The notes: generated from the letters alone by a model not told the origin. A DNA stretch of 64,000 nt from JAUWKC01 sp035529895 (GCA_035529895.1 DATKVV010000041.1:1-64000); one strand, 5' to 3'. Shown: positions 35,390-44,395, counted from the stretch's first letter. Made by a program: numbers and translations.

Positions 35390-36673
35390 TTATTTGAGCA
35401 TTTCAGCCAGGTCCCTATCGACGTTGCCAATCGGCTTGATGTGGTACTTTTCGACCAGCACTTTCAGGACGTTCGGACTGATAAAGGCCGGCATGCTTGG
35501 ACCCAGCCTAATATTTTGTATCCCCAGATAGAGCAGCGTCAGCAGAATCGCCACCGCCTTTTGCTCATACCATGATACCACCAGCGAAAGGGGCAGTTCA
35601 TTCACACCGCAGCTAAACGCATCCGCCAGCGCCAGCGCAATTTTGATTGTAGAGTAGCAGTCATTACATTGGCCCGTGTCGAGCAATCGTGGAATCCCGT
35701 CGATACTGCCATAGTCAGCCGCGTTTAGGCGGTACTTGCCGCAGGCAGCTGTTAATATTACGCAGTCTTGCGGCACCTTTTCCGCAAACTCTGTGTAGTA
35801 GTTTCTTCCGGGCTTTGCCCCGTCGCAGCCGCCAATGAAGAAGAAATGCCTAATCTTGCCTGCCTTTACCGCTTCTATAATCTTCTCAGCCAGACCCAGC
35901 ACAGCCGTATAGTGGAACCCCGTGCTCAGCGTCCCCTGTGGATTCTCGGGAAGTGCCGGCTGTGATAGGGCTTTTTCAACAACTTCGCTGAAGTCTCTGT
36001 TTTTTATGTGCTTGACGCCGGCCACGCCTGCTATGCCGCAGGTGAACATCCTGTCTTTGTAAGAGTCCTTCGGAATCATAACACAGTTGGTGGTTACGAG
36101 AATCGCCCCGGTGAACTCGTCGAACTCCTTTTTCTGGTTCTGCCATGCCGTGCCGTAGTTGCCCGCAAGATGCTTGAACTTGCGTAGCTCGGGATACCCG
36201 TGAGCGGGGAGCATCTCGCCGTGCGTGTATACATCGATGCCTTTACCTTCGGTCTGTTTGAGAAGCTCGTAAAGGTCGAGCAAATCATGGCCGGTGACAA
36301 CAATCCCAGGCCCGGCCTTTGTCCCCGTCGACACCGTTACCGGCGTGGGATTGCCGAAAGCTGATGTATGTGCATTATTGAGCAATTCCATCACTCGCAG
36401 GTTCATCTCGCCTGCCTTCAGCACCAGCTCCAAGTAACGATTCAGGTCAAAATCCACGTTCGTCAGCGTGGAGAACATCGCCTCATGCATAAAGGCATCG
36501 ACCTGCTCATCCTTATGTCCCAATTCACGGGCATGATAGGCGTAAGCAGCGATGCCTTTTATTCCAAATATCAGCATATCCTGCAAGCTCTGAATGTCCG
36601 GGTCTTTGCCGCAGACGCCGATTTTTGTGCATCCTGTTCCACCTGCGGTCTGTTCGCATTGATAACAAAACAT
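35390..36673 (-). CDS. hcp: hybrid-cluster protein / hydroxylamine reductase, class III
   Basis: 427 residues. N-terminal cluster ligands Cys3, Cys6, Cys15, Cys21 (C-x2-C-x8-C-x5-C), then the hybrid-cluster region: T-T-N-C-V-M-I-P, F-T-C-G-I-A-G, G-G-C-D-G-A and L-D-T-G-Q-C-N-D. The length is about 110-120 residues below classic Hcp (about 540), as in class III enzymes that lack part of the N-terminal helical bundle. Catalyses nitric oxide or hydroxylamine reduction under nitrosative stress, in the cytoplasm. AAAGGGAAAAA lies before the ATG. The Rrf2 regulator and Fe-S partner in the same operon support a stress role. Confidence 0.93.
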   Translation of the reverse strand: MFCYQCEQTAGGTGCTKIGVCGKDPDIQSLQDMLIFGIKGIAAYAYHARELGHKDEQVDAFMHEAMFSTLTNVDFDLNRYLELVLKAGEMNLRVMELLNNAHTSAFGNPTPVTVSTGTKAGPGIVVTGHDLLDLYELLKQTEGKGIDVYTHGEMLPAHGYPELRKFKHLAGNYGTAWQNQKKEFDEFTGAILVTTNCVMIPKDSYKDRMFTCGIAGVAGVKHIKNRDFSEVVEKALSQPALPENPQGTLSTGFHYTAVLGLAEKIIEAVKAGKIRHFFFIGGCDGAKPGRNYYTEFAEKVPQDCVILTAACGKYRLNAADYGSIDGIPRLLDTGQCNDCYSTIKIALALADAFSCGVNELPLSLVVSWYEQKAVAILLTLLYLGIQNIRLGPSMPAFISPNVLKVLVEKYHIKPIGNVDRDLAEMLK

Positions 36674-36691
36674 GTTTTTTCCCTTTCATTT

Positions 36692-37414
36692 TCAAATTGG
36701 TTTCTGCCCAGGGTTTTCGACAAACAGCTCCAGCGCTATCTGCCGGCCTTTGGGGGTCTTGAAGGTCTTGTCGATAATCTTTCGCAGTTTCCATTTGTCG
36801 GCATTGGGAAAATCAGCGGCAAGGTTTACGAGCCGGTCGGCGTCCCAGACAATCCGGAACTCGGTGGTGTCGATGTCCTTGGCGCTGTGATGGCTTCCGA
36901 CTATCCTGCATATATGCTCGATGTCCTGGGCTTTGACACCGTGTATTTTCAGAATCTCTGCTGCGATGGGCGGCCCCTCAATTTCCTGGTACTTACCGGC
37001 TGCCGAGCCGTACTTTTGTTCGGCTTCAAGAATGCCGATGTCGTGCAGAATAGCCGCGGCTTTGACGACCAAAGGGTCGCCGCCTTCTTCGGCCTGTATC
37101 TGTTCGGCATAATTCAGCACGGCAAGCGCGTGGTCGATTCTTTTTTTGTCGGCTCCGAATACTCTTTTCATTTCGCTTATCAGTCTTTCGCGCAGGGCGC
37201 TTACCTGAATTCCCGCGCACTGCTCGGCGTACCGGCACCATTCAGCACAGCCGAGGTCTATTTTCGTGTTAGGCACCGTTTGTCCGCACTTGCGGCATTT
37301 TAGTCTCGGCTCATCCTTGAAAAACTCAACAGCTTGGCCGCAGCCTGGGCATTTCACCTCAAAGATATCGCCTGGCTTCCAAAATCGGTGGTCTTGTCCA
37401 GGACATCTGAGCAT
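36692..37414 (-). CDS. HD-domain hydrolase with N-terminal zinc ribbon
   Basis: 240 residues. The N-terminus has zinc-finger cysteines C-P-G-C-G and C-R-K-C-G, plus further Cys at about 50-66. The HD domain (about 80-220) shows R-I-D-H-A-L-A-V-L-N-Y-A, A-I-L-H-D-I-G, V-G-S-H-H-S and W-D-A-D-R-L, so the metal-binding H...HD...H...D set is complete. Probable metal-dependent phosphohydrolase; substrate unknown. 38 bp after the cupin and 18 bp before hcp, so it shares their redox-stress operon. Confidence 0.82.
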   Translation of the reverse strand: MLRCPGQDHRFWKPGDIFEVKCPGCGQAVEFFKDEPRLKCRKCGQTVPNTKIDLGCAEWCRYAEQCAGIQVSALRERLISEMKRVFGADKKRIDHALAVLNYAEQIQAEEGGDPLVVKAAAILHDIGILEAEQKYGSAAGKYQEIEGPPIAAEILKIHGVKAQDIEHICRIVGSHHSAKDIDTTEFRIVWDADRLVNLAADFPNADKWKLRKIIDKTFKTPKGRQIALELFVENPGQKPI

Positions 37415-37452
37415 GCGTTTGTCCTCGATGACTTTTCACAATTTGACTCTGT

Positions 37453-37803
37453 TCATGCACGAATCATGGTCAGCAGCATTTTGAACTTTTCGTCTGCAGC
37501 GACCGCGTGCGGCACATTGCCCGGCATTATTATAATCTGGCCTCCTGAAACGCTCAGGTCTTTGCCTGCTATGGTAAGTCTCGCCCGGCCGTCAATGATT
37601 TGGACAACCGCGTCGTAAGGCGTCTGATGCTCGCTCAGTCTCTGTCCCTTGCCAAACGCAAACAGGGTGATTGTCCCGGCTGTCTTGTCTACTATCGTTT
37701 TGCTGACTATCGAGTCATCGGCATACTCGACCAGGTCAGCCAGATTTTGGCTCTTGCCCAGGCACGCCTGCGACACGCCTTGTTTTGTTTTTTCACTGCT
37801 CAT
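37453..37803 (-). CDS. small cupin-domain protein
   Basis: 116 residues from the ATG at 37803 (AGGAGAA before it), overlapping the Rrf2 stop by four bases (ATGA). Cupin 2 fold: S-E-H-Q-T-P-Y-D-A-V-V-Q-I-I-D-G-R-A-R at about 60-78 and P-G-N-V-P-H-A-V-A at about 98-106. Only some of the usual metal ligands are visible (His in S-E-H and V-P-H), so metal binding is likely but the function is open. Such cupins often follow Rrf2 genes and may act as sensors or small-molecule binders. Confidence 0.82.
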   Translation of the reverse strand: MSSEKTKQGVSQACLGKSQNLADLVEYADDSIVSKTIVDKTAGTITLFAFGKGQRLSEHQTPYDAVVQIIDGRARLTIAGKDLSVSGGQIIIMPGNVPHAVAADEKFKMLLTMIRA

Positions 37804-38255
37804 ATTTTTCTCCTGTTCGGATTTCTTGCTTTGTCTTTTCCTGTGGGGCCGGTACCCTGCGAAAATTCCTTGAGGGTGGTGCCGCGAAGATATTTCTCGA
37901 TGTATTTTTGGAGTTGCGCGAGCTTCACACTTACCGGACAGTTCGGCCGGCGCGGGCAGGCATCCGCACCCAGCAGGCACTTGTTGAGCTTTAGCGGTCC
38001 CTGAACCGCTTCGATTACGTTTAGCAATCCTATCCGGCCCGGCGGTCTGCTGAGCGAGAAGCCGCCTTTGGGGCCCATAGAACTGTCGACCAGCCCGGCC
38101 TTGTGGAGCTGCTGGAGTATCTTGCACGCGAACTGATATGAAATATCCTCCTGACCGGCCAGCACTTGAGCCGAGACGGCCTTGTTATTGTAATTTCTTG
38201 CCAGATTTACCATCACACGCAACGCATAGTCCGTGTTTTGACGAATAATGTTCAT
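37800..38255 (-). CDS. Rrf2-family transcriptional regulator with Fe-S cysteines
   Basis: 151 residues. N-terminal winged helix (T-D-Y-A-L-R-V-M-V-N-L-A, then G-L-V-D-S-S-M-G-P-K-G-G-F-S-L wing). The sensor loop has three Cys in C-L-L-G-A-D-A-C-P-R-R-P-N-C, the [2Fe-2S]/[4Fe-4S] ligand pattern of NsrR and IscR. The C-terminal tail is charged. It heads the minus-strand operon and a palindrome suited to Rrf2 proteins lies 42 bp upstream, so autoregulation and control of hcp are likely. NsrR-like nitric-oxide sensing is an inference from the genes it precedes. Confidence 0.9.
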   Translation of the reverse strand: MNIIRQNTDYALRVMVNLARNYNNKAVSAQVLAGQEDISYQFACKILQQLHKAGLVDSSMGPKGGFSLSRPPGRIGLLNVIEAVQGPLKLNKCLLGADACPRRPNCPVSVKLAQLQKYIEKYLRGTTLKEFSQGTGPTGKDKARNPNRRKI

Positions 38256-38296
38256 CTTTGCTTATCACCTACAATTCGAATATACCTATGAGTATA

Positions 38297-38315
38297 TAGG
38301 ACTATTTTAGTCCTA
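38297..38315. promoter_or_regulatory. Rrf2-type operator palindrome
   Basis: TAGGACTATTTTAGTCCTA: a perfect 8-bp inverted repeat around a TTT centre. The G-A-C-T-A ... T-A-G-T-C core with an AT-rich middle matches the general shape of IscR/CymR-type Rrf2 sites. It lies 42 bp before the Rrf2 start and beside a minus-strand TATACT (38291-38296), so a bound regulator would block the promoter. Confidence 0.7.
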
Positions 38316-38433
38316 CTTGTTCGGAGGTTCAACACAAAAAATGAAATTTTTTTCAAAATATTTTTTCCGGTCTGTCTCCACACGGCTCTGGACGGCGTCG
38401 AAACCGTGCCGGAAAGCCTGTTGGCTGCAGTAT

Positions 38434-38462
38434 TTGACAGAAAGCGACGGACGTGGTATGGT
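38434..38462 (+). promoter_or_regulatory. sigma70-type promoter of the 38-53 kb operon
   Basis: Perfect TTGACA, 17-nt spacer, TATGGT (four of six). Predicted start near 38469, about 85 nt before the first ATG of the eleven-gene run. It is 119 bp from the Rrf2 palindrome, too far for direct blocking. Confidence 0.55.
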
Positions 38463-38552
38463 AACGGCTGCGGGCAGCTGTGCCGCCGGCAGATACGCCA
38501 AGTGCAGCAAAACCGTGAAAAGGGCTCGGAGATTAGGGTAGGAGACGGTGTT

Positions 38553-39884
38553 ATGGGACGAATTACCAGAAGGAGTTTTCTGCTGAAATCGGGCAGGGGT
38601 TTGGCGGGCCTTGCCCTTGGAGCAACCGTGTTCGGCGCCAATGAGCGGATAAACGTGGCTTTGGTTGGTTGTGGCGGGCGCGGCTCGTATCTTGCAAGGG
38701 GCATGGCCGAATGCGGCGCTGAGATAACTTATCTTTGTGACCTGCAGCCGGAGCGTCTGGAAAAAACCGCCGGTTTTCTTGCAGAGGTGCAGCCCCGCAA
38801 GCCAAAGATGGTTAAGGAAATGCGTACGGTATTCGATGCTAAAGATGTGGATGCCGTTATAGTGGCTACGCCCGACCACTGGCATGCGCCGGCCACTATC
38901 CTCGCCTGCCAGGCGGGCAAGGATGTATACGTTGAGAAGCCGCCTTCACACACGATTTGGGAAGCTCGCAAGATGATAGAGGCGGCACGCAAGTACAAGC
39001 GCATTGTCCAGGCAGGCACGCAGAATCGAAGCGCGCCGTACAACCTGGCCGCGTGTGAGTATGTCAAAAGCGGCAAGCTCGGCGGCATCCACCTCGTCAA
39101 GGTGTATAATCTCAAGTCCGGCGGGCCGTTTTATCTGGGCGATAACGGCACTCCTCCAGCGGGTTTCGACTGGGACGTCTGGCTCGGCGGCGCTCCCTTG
39201 CGTCCCTATCACCAGGACATTCTCCGCGCGGGCTGGCACAAGTTCTGGGACTTTAGCGGAGGCGACATGGCCGATGACGGCATTCATCAGATTGACCTGG
39301 CTTTGATGCTGATGGGCGACCCGAAGATGCCTGCGGCCGCATCTTGTTCCGGAGGCCGGCTGCATCACAAGGGCGATGACGCGGAAGTGCCCGATGTCCA
39401 AATTGTTACTTATGACTTCGACGGCTTTGTTATGACCTTCGAGCTGACCGGTTACCCGCGCTATATGGAAAAGACAACCGGTACGATACGCCGCAATGAC
39501 CTGTTCCCGTACTGGACGCAGAACGCCACACGTGTTGAACTGTACGGCTCGGAGCTGATGATGACCGTCGGCAGGCACGGCGGCGGGTGGCAGGTTACCA
39601 CCTCCGGCGGCAGGGTTGTGGACCAAATGTACGGCCGACCCTCTGATGCCGAACACGAGAAGAATTTCCTCGAATGCGTCAAGAGCCGCCAGAGGCCCAG
39701 TGCCGACGTCGAGATTATACACACGGCTTCTACGATGGTACACTTAGGCAACATTGCTTACCGTGTGGGCAACCAGAAATTGCGGTTCGACGCGAAGACC
39801 GAGCGATTCATCGGCAGCGACGAGGCAAATAAGCTTGTGAAAGGCCGGTACCGCAATAAGTATCAAGTGCCTGAACGGGTTTAA
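38553..39884 (+). CDS. Tat-exported Gfo/Idh/MocA oxidoreductase
   Basis: 443 residues from the ATG at 38553 (GGAG before it). Twin-arginine signal T-R-R-S-F-L-L-K followed by a mild hydrophobic run. Rossmann fold V-A-L-V-G-C-G-G-R-G; E-K-P motif in V-Y-V-E-K-P-P-S-H; catalytic region D-D-G-I-H-Q-I-D. Such proteins bind NAD(P) tightly and oxidise, reduce or rearrange sugars, probably with the cofactor folded in before export, as in glucose-fructose oxidoreductase. First gene of a run of eleven with gaps under 55 bp. Substrate unknown; the context suggests polysaccharide-derived sugars. Confidence 0.9.
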   Translation: MGRITRRSFLLKSGRGLAGLALGATVFGANERINVALVGCGGRGSYLARGMAECGAEITYLCDLQPERLEKTAGFLAEVQPRKPKMVKEMRTVFDAKDVDAVIVATPDHWHAPATILACQAGKDVYVEKPPSHTIWEARKMIEAARKYKRIVQAGTQNRSAPYNLAACEYVKSGKLGGIHLVKVYNLKSGGPFYLGDNGTPPAGFDWDVWLGGAPLRPYHQDILRAGWHKFWDFSGGDMADDGIHQIDLALMLMGDPKMPAAASCSGGRLHHKGDDAEVPDVQIVTYDFDGFVMTFELTGYPRYMEKTTGTIRRNDLFPYWTQNATRVELYGSELMMTVGRHGGGWQVTTSGGRVVDQMYGRPSDAEHEKNFLECVKSRQRPSADVEIIHTASTMVHLGNIAYRVGNQKLRFDAKTERFIGSDEANKLVKGRYRNKYQVPERV

Positions 39885-39921
39885 CCGCCGTTCGTACCGG
39901 GACAAATCCACTTATGGAGCC

Positions 39922-41313
39922 ATGACAATGACCATTCGTTTGGGAGCGGGGAATAATACGGTCAGCCGGCGAAGGTTCTTGAAGGGTGCGGCGGTTACTG
40001 CAGCCACGGCGTTCGGCTTTCCATACGTTTTGCCGTCTTCGGTATTTGGGGCCGATGCACCGAGCAACCGAATCGCGATGGGCTGTATCGGCGTTGGCGG
40101 CATGGGCACCAACGATATGAGGGCCTTCCTTCAGTACAGAGACGTGCAGATAGTTGCCGTCTGCGATGTCGTCAGCGGCAGCCGCGAATACGGGCATTGG
40201 TACAAGCATGGCTGGCAGGGCAATTACCTGGGAAGAGTTCCGGCCCAAAAAATCGTCGAAGACCATTATGCCCGTCAGAAAGAGTCGGGAACGTTCAAGG
40301 GATGTGCTGCTTACGTTGATTTCCGCCAATTATTAGCGCGGGACGATATAGACGCCGTCACGATTGTCACGCCCGACCACTGGCATGCGGTTATGTCAAT
40401 TTGGGCGGCCAGGGCGGGTAAACATATTTACTGTGAGAAGCCAATGACGCTGACGATTGCCGAGGGTCGGGCCATGGTGGAAGCTGTTCGGCGTCACGGG
40501 GTCGTCTTCCAGACGGGCAGCCACGAGCGGTCGAGGCGAACGACGCGTTTTGCCTGCGAGCTGGTTCGCAACGGGCGTATCGGGCAGCTCAGGAGAATAC
40601 TAACCCCGGTTGGGCCAAATAACAGAGAGGGGCCTGGGAGTAACTGGGAGCCGATGCCGGTTCCGGATGGGTTCGATTACGATATGTGGCTGGGGCCGGC
40701 GCCGTGGGAGCCATATCATAAGGACCGCTGTCTCTATAAGTTCAGGTTCATTCTTGATTATTCGGGCGGCCAGACGACGAACCTCGGCGCGCACTCGCTG
40801 GATATGGCGCAGTGGGGCAACGGCACGGACGATACCGGCCCGGTGGAGGTCGAGGACCTCGGCGGTGAGTTTCCGAAGGACGGACTTTTCAATACGCCCA
40901 CGAAGATACACTTCCGCGCCCGGTACGCAAATGGTGTGGAGCTGATTTGTAAGACGGACGTTGGGGGCTGGGTGGGCGCACGTTTCGAGGGCACGGAAGG
41001 CTGGGTGGAGATAGGCAAGCGTTTCGCGACGCATCCAGAGTCGCTGAAAGAATCCGTTATCGGGCCGGACGAAATTCATCTGTACAGGAGCGACGACCAC
41101 CATCGGAATTTCATCGACTGTATCAAAACGGGCCAAGAGCCTGCCGCGCCGGTGGAAGTGGGCCATCGCAGTGCGACCCTGTGTCACCTGGGAAATATTG
41201 CGATGATGCTCCAACGCAAGCTGCGGTGGGACCCCCAGAAGGAACGTTTTATCGGCGATGAGCAGGCAAACCGGATGCTGGACCGGCCCAGGCGCGCGCC
41301 ATGGCATATCTGA
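39922..41313 (+). CDS. Tat-exported Gfo/Idh/MocA oxidoreductase (second of pair)
   Basis: 463 residues. Tat motif S-R-R-R-F-L-K-G then an Ala-rich stretch ending V-F-G-A-D-A. Rossmann M-G-C-I-G-V-G-G-M-G; I-Y-C-E-K-P-M-T; N-L-G-A-H-S-L-D-M at the catalytic histidine region, where the D-D/D-x-G of its neighbour is replaced by T-N-L-G. 38 bp after the preceding oxidoreductase and different enough to act on another substrate or step. Ends M-L-D-R-P-R-R-A-P-W-H-I, like many planctomycete paralogues. Confidence 0.9.
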   Translation: MTMTIRLGAGNNTVSRRRFLKGAAVTAATAFGFPYVLPSSVFGADAPSNRIAMGCIGVGGMGTNDMRAFLQYRDVQIVAVCDVVSGSREYGHWYKHGWQGNYLGRVPAQKIVEDHYARQKESGTFKGCAAYVDFRQLLARDDIDAVTIVTPDHWHAVMSIWAARAGKHIYCEKPMTLTIAEGRAMVEAVRRHGVVFQTGSHERSRRTTRFACELVRNGRIGQLRRILTPVGPNNREGPGSNWEPMPVPDGFDYDMWLGPAPWEPYHKDRCLYKFRFILDYSGGQTTNLGAHSLDMAQWGNGTDDTGPVEVEDLGGEFPKDGLFNTPTKIHFRARYANGVELICKTDVGGWVGARFEGTEGWVEIGKRFATHPESLKESVIGPDEIHLYRSDDHHRNFIDCIKTGQEPAAPVEVGHRSATLCHLGNIAMMLQRKLRWDPQKERFIGDEQANRMLDRPRRAPWHI

Positions 41314-41342
41314 AGCGACTATTCCAAGCAGAAAGGCCAAGC

Positions 41343-42965
41343 ATGAAAAACAAAAGACTCGCTGCTCTGATAGCACTGCTTATTTTCACCACTGGTCTTG
41401 TGCACGGTGCGGACAAGATTGTTCTGAACGCCCGCAGTCGGGCGGAGACTTCCGACGGCAGTGGCAGCTTTGCCGTGCTAAACAATAGGTTAGAGTGGGG
41501 ACCGTCTCAAACAGCCGTCATCATTTGTGATATGTGGGATAAACACTGGTGCAAAGGTGCGACCGGCAGGGTGGCGGAGATGGCGCCGCGTATGGATGAG
41601 CTCGTCAAGAAGGCGCGTGCGAAAGGGATGCTGATTGTGCACGCGCCGAGCAGCACGGTCGATTACTACAAGCACCACCCGGCGCGTAAGCGAGCGCAAA
41701 GCGCGCCGCAGGCGTCGAATCTGCCCGATGGCATCGAAAAGTGGTGTCGATGGATTGACGATAAGGAGAAGGCGGCATACCCGATTGACCAGTCGGACGG
41801 TGGCTGCGACTGCGAGCTGAGATGCAAAGGCGGCCACCCTTGGCAAAAGCAGATCGAGGCGATTGAAATTCGCGACGAGGACGCCATCAGCGATTCCGGC
41901 GTGGAAATATGGAATCTGTTGGAGCAGCGCGGCATCAAGAACGTGATAATTCTCGGGGTGCACACCAACATGTGCGTGCTGGGCCGGCCCTTCGGACTGC
42001 GGAACATGGCGAGGTTCGGCAAAGACATTGTGCTTGTGCGGGACCTGACCGATACGATGTACAACCACCGGATGTCACCGTACGTAAATCATTTTACCGG
42101 GACCGAGTTAATTGTAGAGCACATAGAGAAGTACGTTTGTCCGACGATTGTTTCGGCGGAGCTTACCGGCAGTCCTGCCTTTCGATTCAAGAATGACAAA
42201 CGGCCGAGGGTGGTTTTCATTATTGCGGAGGATGAATACGATGCCGACAAGACGCTGCCTGATTTTGCGCATGAGTTGGAAACTAAGCACGACTTTTCGT
42301 GTGAATTTGCGTTAGGTGCAGCCAAGGCGAGTAATGCTAAGGAGCGTGACAACATTGCAGGGATGGAGGCTCTGGCGACTGCCGACCTTGCGGTGTTGTA
42401 CGTGCGTCGTCGGGCGCTGCCGCCGGAGCAGATGAAGCACCTTCGAGATTATATCAATAGCGGCAAGCCTCTGATTGGGTTGCGCACGGCCAGTCATGCG
42501 TTTGTGGTTCGCGGCGACAAGCCCGAGGCTGGATTTCTTGAGTGGCCCGAGTTCGACCCCGATGTGTTAGGCGGCAATTATCACGGTCACCACGGCAACA
42601 AGGAGCCAAACGGGCCGAAAACTTATGTCTGGATAGAGCCGGGCATGAAGTCCCACCCCATTCTTGCCGGTGTTCCGCAGGGCGAAATCCACGTTCGGTC
42701 GTGGCTCTACAAGACGTTGCCCTTAACTACAACAACAAGCGTACTGATGATGGGGTGCGTCGATGACCGCAGGCCGCACGAGCCGGTCGCCTGGACCAAC
42801 ACGCACAGCGGAGGCGGGCGGGTGTTTTATACTTCTTTGGGGCATCCAGGTGATTTCAAGCTTGCCTGGTTTCGCCGGATGCTGACGAATGCAGTGTTCT
42901 GGGCTCTTGACAGACCGGTGCCGGCAGGCTCAGATGCCGGTGCCAAGATGCGTGTTATGGAATGA
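41343..42965 (+). CDS. secreted isochorismatase-like/ThuA-like fusion protein
   Basis: 540 residues from the ATG at 41343 (signal peptide of about 22 residues, core A-A-L-I-A-L-L-I-F). Domain 1 (about 50-280) is an isochorismatase-type cysteine hydrolase: I-I-C-D-M-W-D-K-H-W-C with the first catalytic Asp, and G-V-H-T-N-M-C-V-L-G-R with the nucleophilic Cys near 211. Domain 2 (about 285-530) is ThuA-like (V-V-F-I-I-A-E-D-E-Y, R-T-A-S-H-A-F, N-Y-H-G-H-H, V-W-T-N-T). ThuA proteins are trehalose/disaccharide-utilisation partners of Gfo/Idh enzymes, which fits the position after two of them. The fusion and its export are notable. Confidence 0.85.
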   Translation: MKNKRLAALIALLIFTTGLVHGADKIVLNARSRAETSDGSGSFAVLNNRLEWGPSQTAVIICDMWDKHWCKGATGRVAEMAPRMDELVKKARAKGMLIVHAPSSTVDYYKHHPARKRAQSAPQASNLPDGIEKWCRWIDDKEKAAYPIDQSDGGCDCELRCKGGHPWQKQIEAIEIRDEDAISDSGVEIWNLLEQRGIKNVIILGVHTNMCVLGRPFGLRNMARFGKDIVLVRDLTDTMYNHRMSPYVNHFTGTELIVEHIEKYVCPTIVSAELTGSPAFRFKNDKRPRVVFIIAEDEYDADKTLPDFAHELETKHDFSCEFALGAAKASNAKERDNIAGMEALATADLAVLYVRRRALPPEQMKHLRDYINSGKPLIGLRTASHAFVVRGDKPEAGFLEWPEFDPDVLGGNYHGHHGNKEPNGPKTYVWIEPGMKSHPILAGVPQGEIHVRSWLYKTLPLTTTTSVLMMGCVDDRRPHEPVAWTNTHSGGGRVFYTSLGHPGDFKLAWFRRMLTNAVFWALDRPVPAGSDAGAKMRVME

Positions 42966-42991
42966 CACCTCATCCGGTTGGGAAGTGATTT

Positions 42992-44395
42992 ATGAAGACC
43001 GATGTTACACCTGTTTCTGCTGATTTGTATTTCATTCCGATAGAGACGAGGGTTCCGTTTAAGTTCGGCCGCGAGACGCTGACTTTGGTTACGTGTGCCC
43101 GTGTTTGCATGACAGTCGCGGACGCAAAAGGGCGCAAAGCGCGGGGGTGGGGTGAGACTCCACTGAGTGTTCAGTGGGCGTGGCCGAGCAGCCTGTCTTA
43201 TCAGGAAAGAGCGGATGCGATGCAGGATTTCTGCCGGATGCTCGGTGAGGCCTGGGTAAGATTTGACCGTGCAGGTCATCCTATTGAATTGGGACACGAT
43301 TTCGTCGAGTCGTTTCTGCCCGGTTTATTAAGCGAGCTTAACGGTAAGCGGGGTGAGCAGGTGGAGCAAATGCCGTGGCTGGCGGCGCTTGTTTGCTGTT
43401 CGGCGTTCGACATTGCGCTGCACGATGCCTACGGTCACCTTCTGGGCCTGGACGTGTACTCGACATATAATGGTGATTTTATGAACTCTGATTTATCTGC
43501 TTATCTTAAGCTGGCTGAGGGCGCCGATTTTTCATTTGCAGGCAAATACCCGGTTGATTTCCTGAAATTGCCTGCCGCAAAGAATGTCCCCGCCTGGCAT
43601 TTGGTAGGAGGAAAGGATTTGCTCGATGCCTCTGAGTTGACGGGAGCAGAACCCGATGACGGCTACCCCGTATTATTGACGGATTGGATCAAACGGGACG
43701 GTCTCAAATGCCTTAAGGTAAAGCTGTGCGGCACTGATTCCGATTGGGATTACGGACGTTTGGTTCGAGTGGGGCAGATTGCAATCGAGAATGATGTTTT
43801 GTGGCTGACCACCGATTTTAACTGCACAGTCACCGAGCCGGCTTATGTGACCGATATTCTGGATAGATTGATGTCGGAGCATCCGCGGATTTATCAGATG
43901 ATTCTTTATGTAGAGCAGCCGTTTCCGTATGATTTGGAGGAGAATCGAATCGACGTTCACAGCGTCTCGTCGCTTAAGCCTTTGTTTATGGATGAGAGCG
44001 CCCACGACTGGAAGTTGATAAGACTCGGCCGCAGTTTGGGCTGGACGGGTGTTGCGTTGAAAACCTGCAAGACGCAGACTGGTGCGCTGCTGAGCCTTTG
44101 CTGGGCGAGGGCGCACGGGATGGCTTTAATGGTTCAGGATTTGAGCAATCCGATGCTTGCGCAGATTCCTCACGTTCTTCTGGCCGCGCATACGCCGACG
44201 TTGATGGGAGTCGAGACCAACGGGATGCAGTTTTATCCGGCAGCTTCTGCGCCGGAAGAGGCGTTGCACCCGGGACTTTATCGGCGAAGAAACGGACAGC
44301 TTGATTTGTCCACGCTGAAAGGGCCGGGCTTTGGTTACAGGATAGAAGAAATCAAGCGGCAACTGCCCGAAGCAGCCGCCAGTTTTGAAAAGTGA
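42992..44395 (+). CDS. enolase-superfamily protein (muconate-lactonizing/mandelate-racemase-like)
   Basis: 467 residues. The barrel shows the acid/base Lys pair K-V-K-L (about 238), metal ligands D in T-T-D-F-N, E in Y-V-E-Q-P-F and D in F-M-D-E-S, and a second-side Lys in A-L-K-T-C-K-T-Q-T-G. A Lys rather than a His-Asp pair on the second side points to the MLE/dipeptide-epimerase-type subgroup, not the usual sugar-acid dehydratases. The chain is 60-100 residues longer than most members, with insertions near 70-190. It may abstract a proton next to a carboxylate, a reaction that would suit uronate chemistry. Cytoplasmic; stops inside the start of the next gene (GTGA overlap). Confidence 0.8.
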   Translation: MKTDVTPVSADLYFIPIETRVPFKFGRETLTLVTCARVCMTVADAKGRKARGWGETPLSVQWAWPSSLSYQERADAMQDFCRMLGEAWVRFDRAGHPIELGHDFVESFLPGLLSELNGKRGEQVEQMPWLAALVCCSAFDIALHDAYGHLLGLDVYSTYNGDFMNSDLSAYLKLAEGADFSFAGKYPVDFLKLPAAKNVPAWHLVGGKDLLDASELTGAEPDDGYPVLLTDWIKRDGLKCLKVKLCGTDSDWDYGRLVRVGQIAIENDVLWLTTDFNCTVTEPAYVTDILDRLMSEHPRIYQMILYVEQPFPYDLEENRIDVHSVSSLKPLFMDESAHDWKLIRLGRSLGWTGVALKTCKTQTGALLSLCWARAHGMALMVQDLSNPMLAQIPHVLLAAHTPTLMGVETNGMQFYPAASAPEEALHPGLYRRRNGQLDLSTLKGPGFGYRIEEIKRQLPEAAASFEK

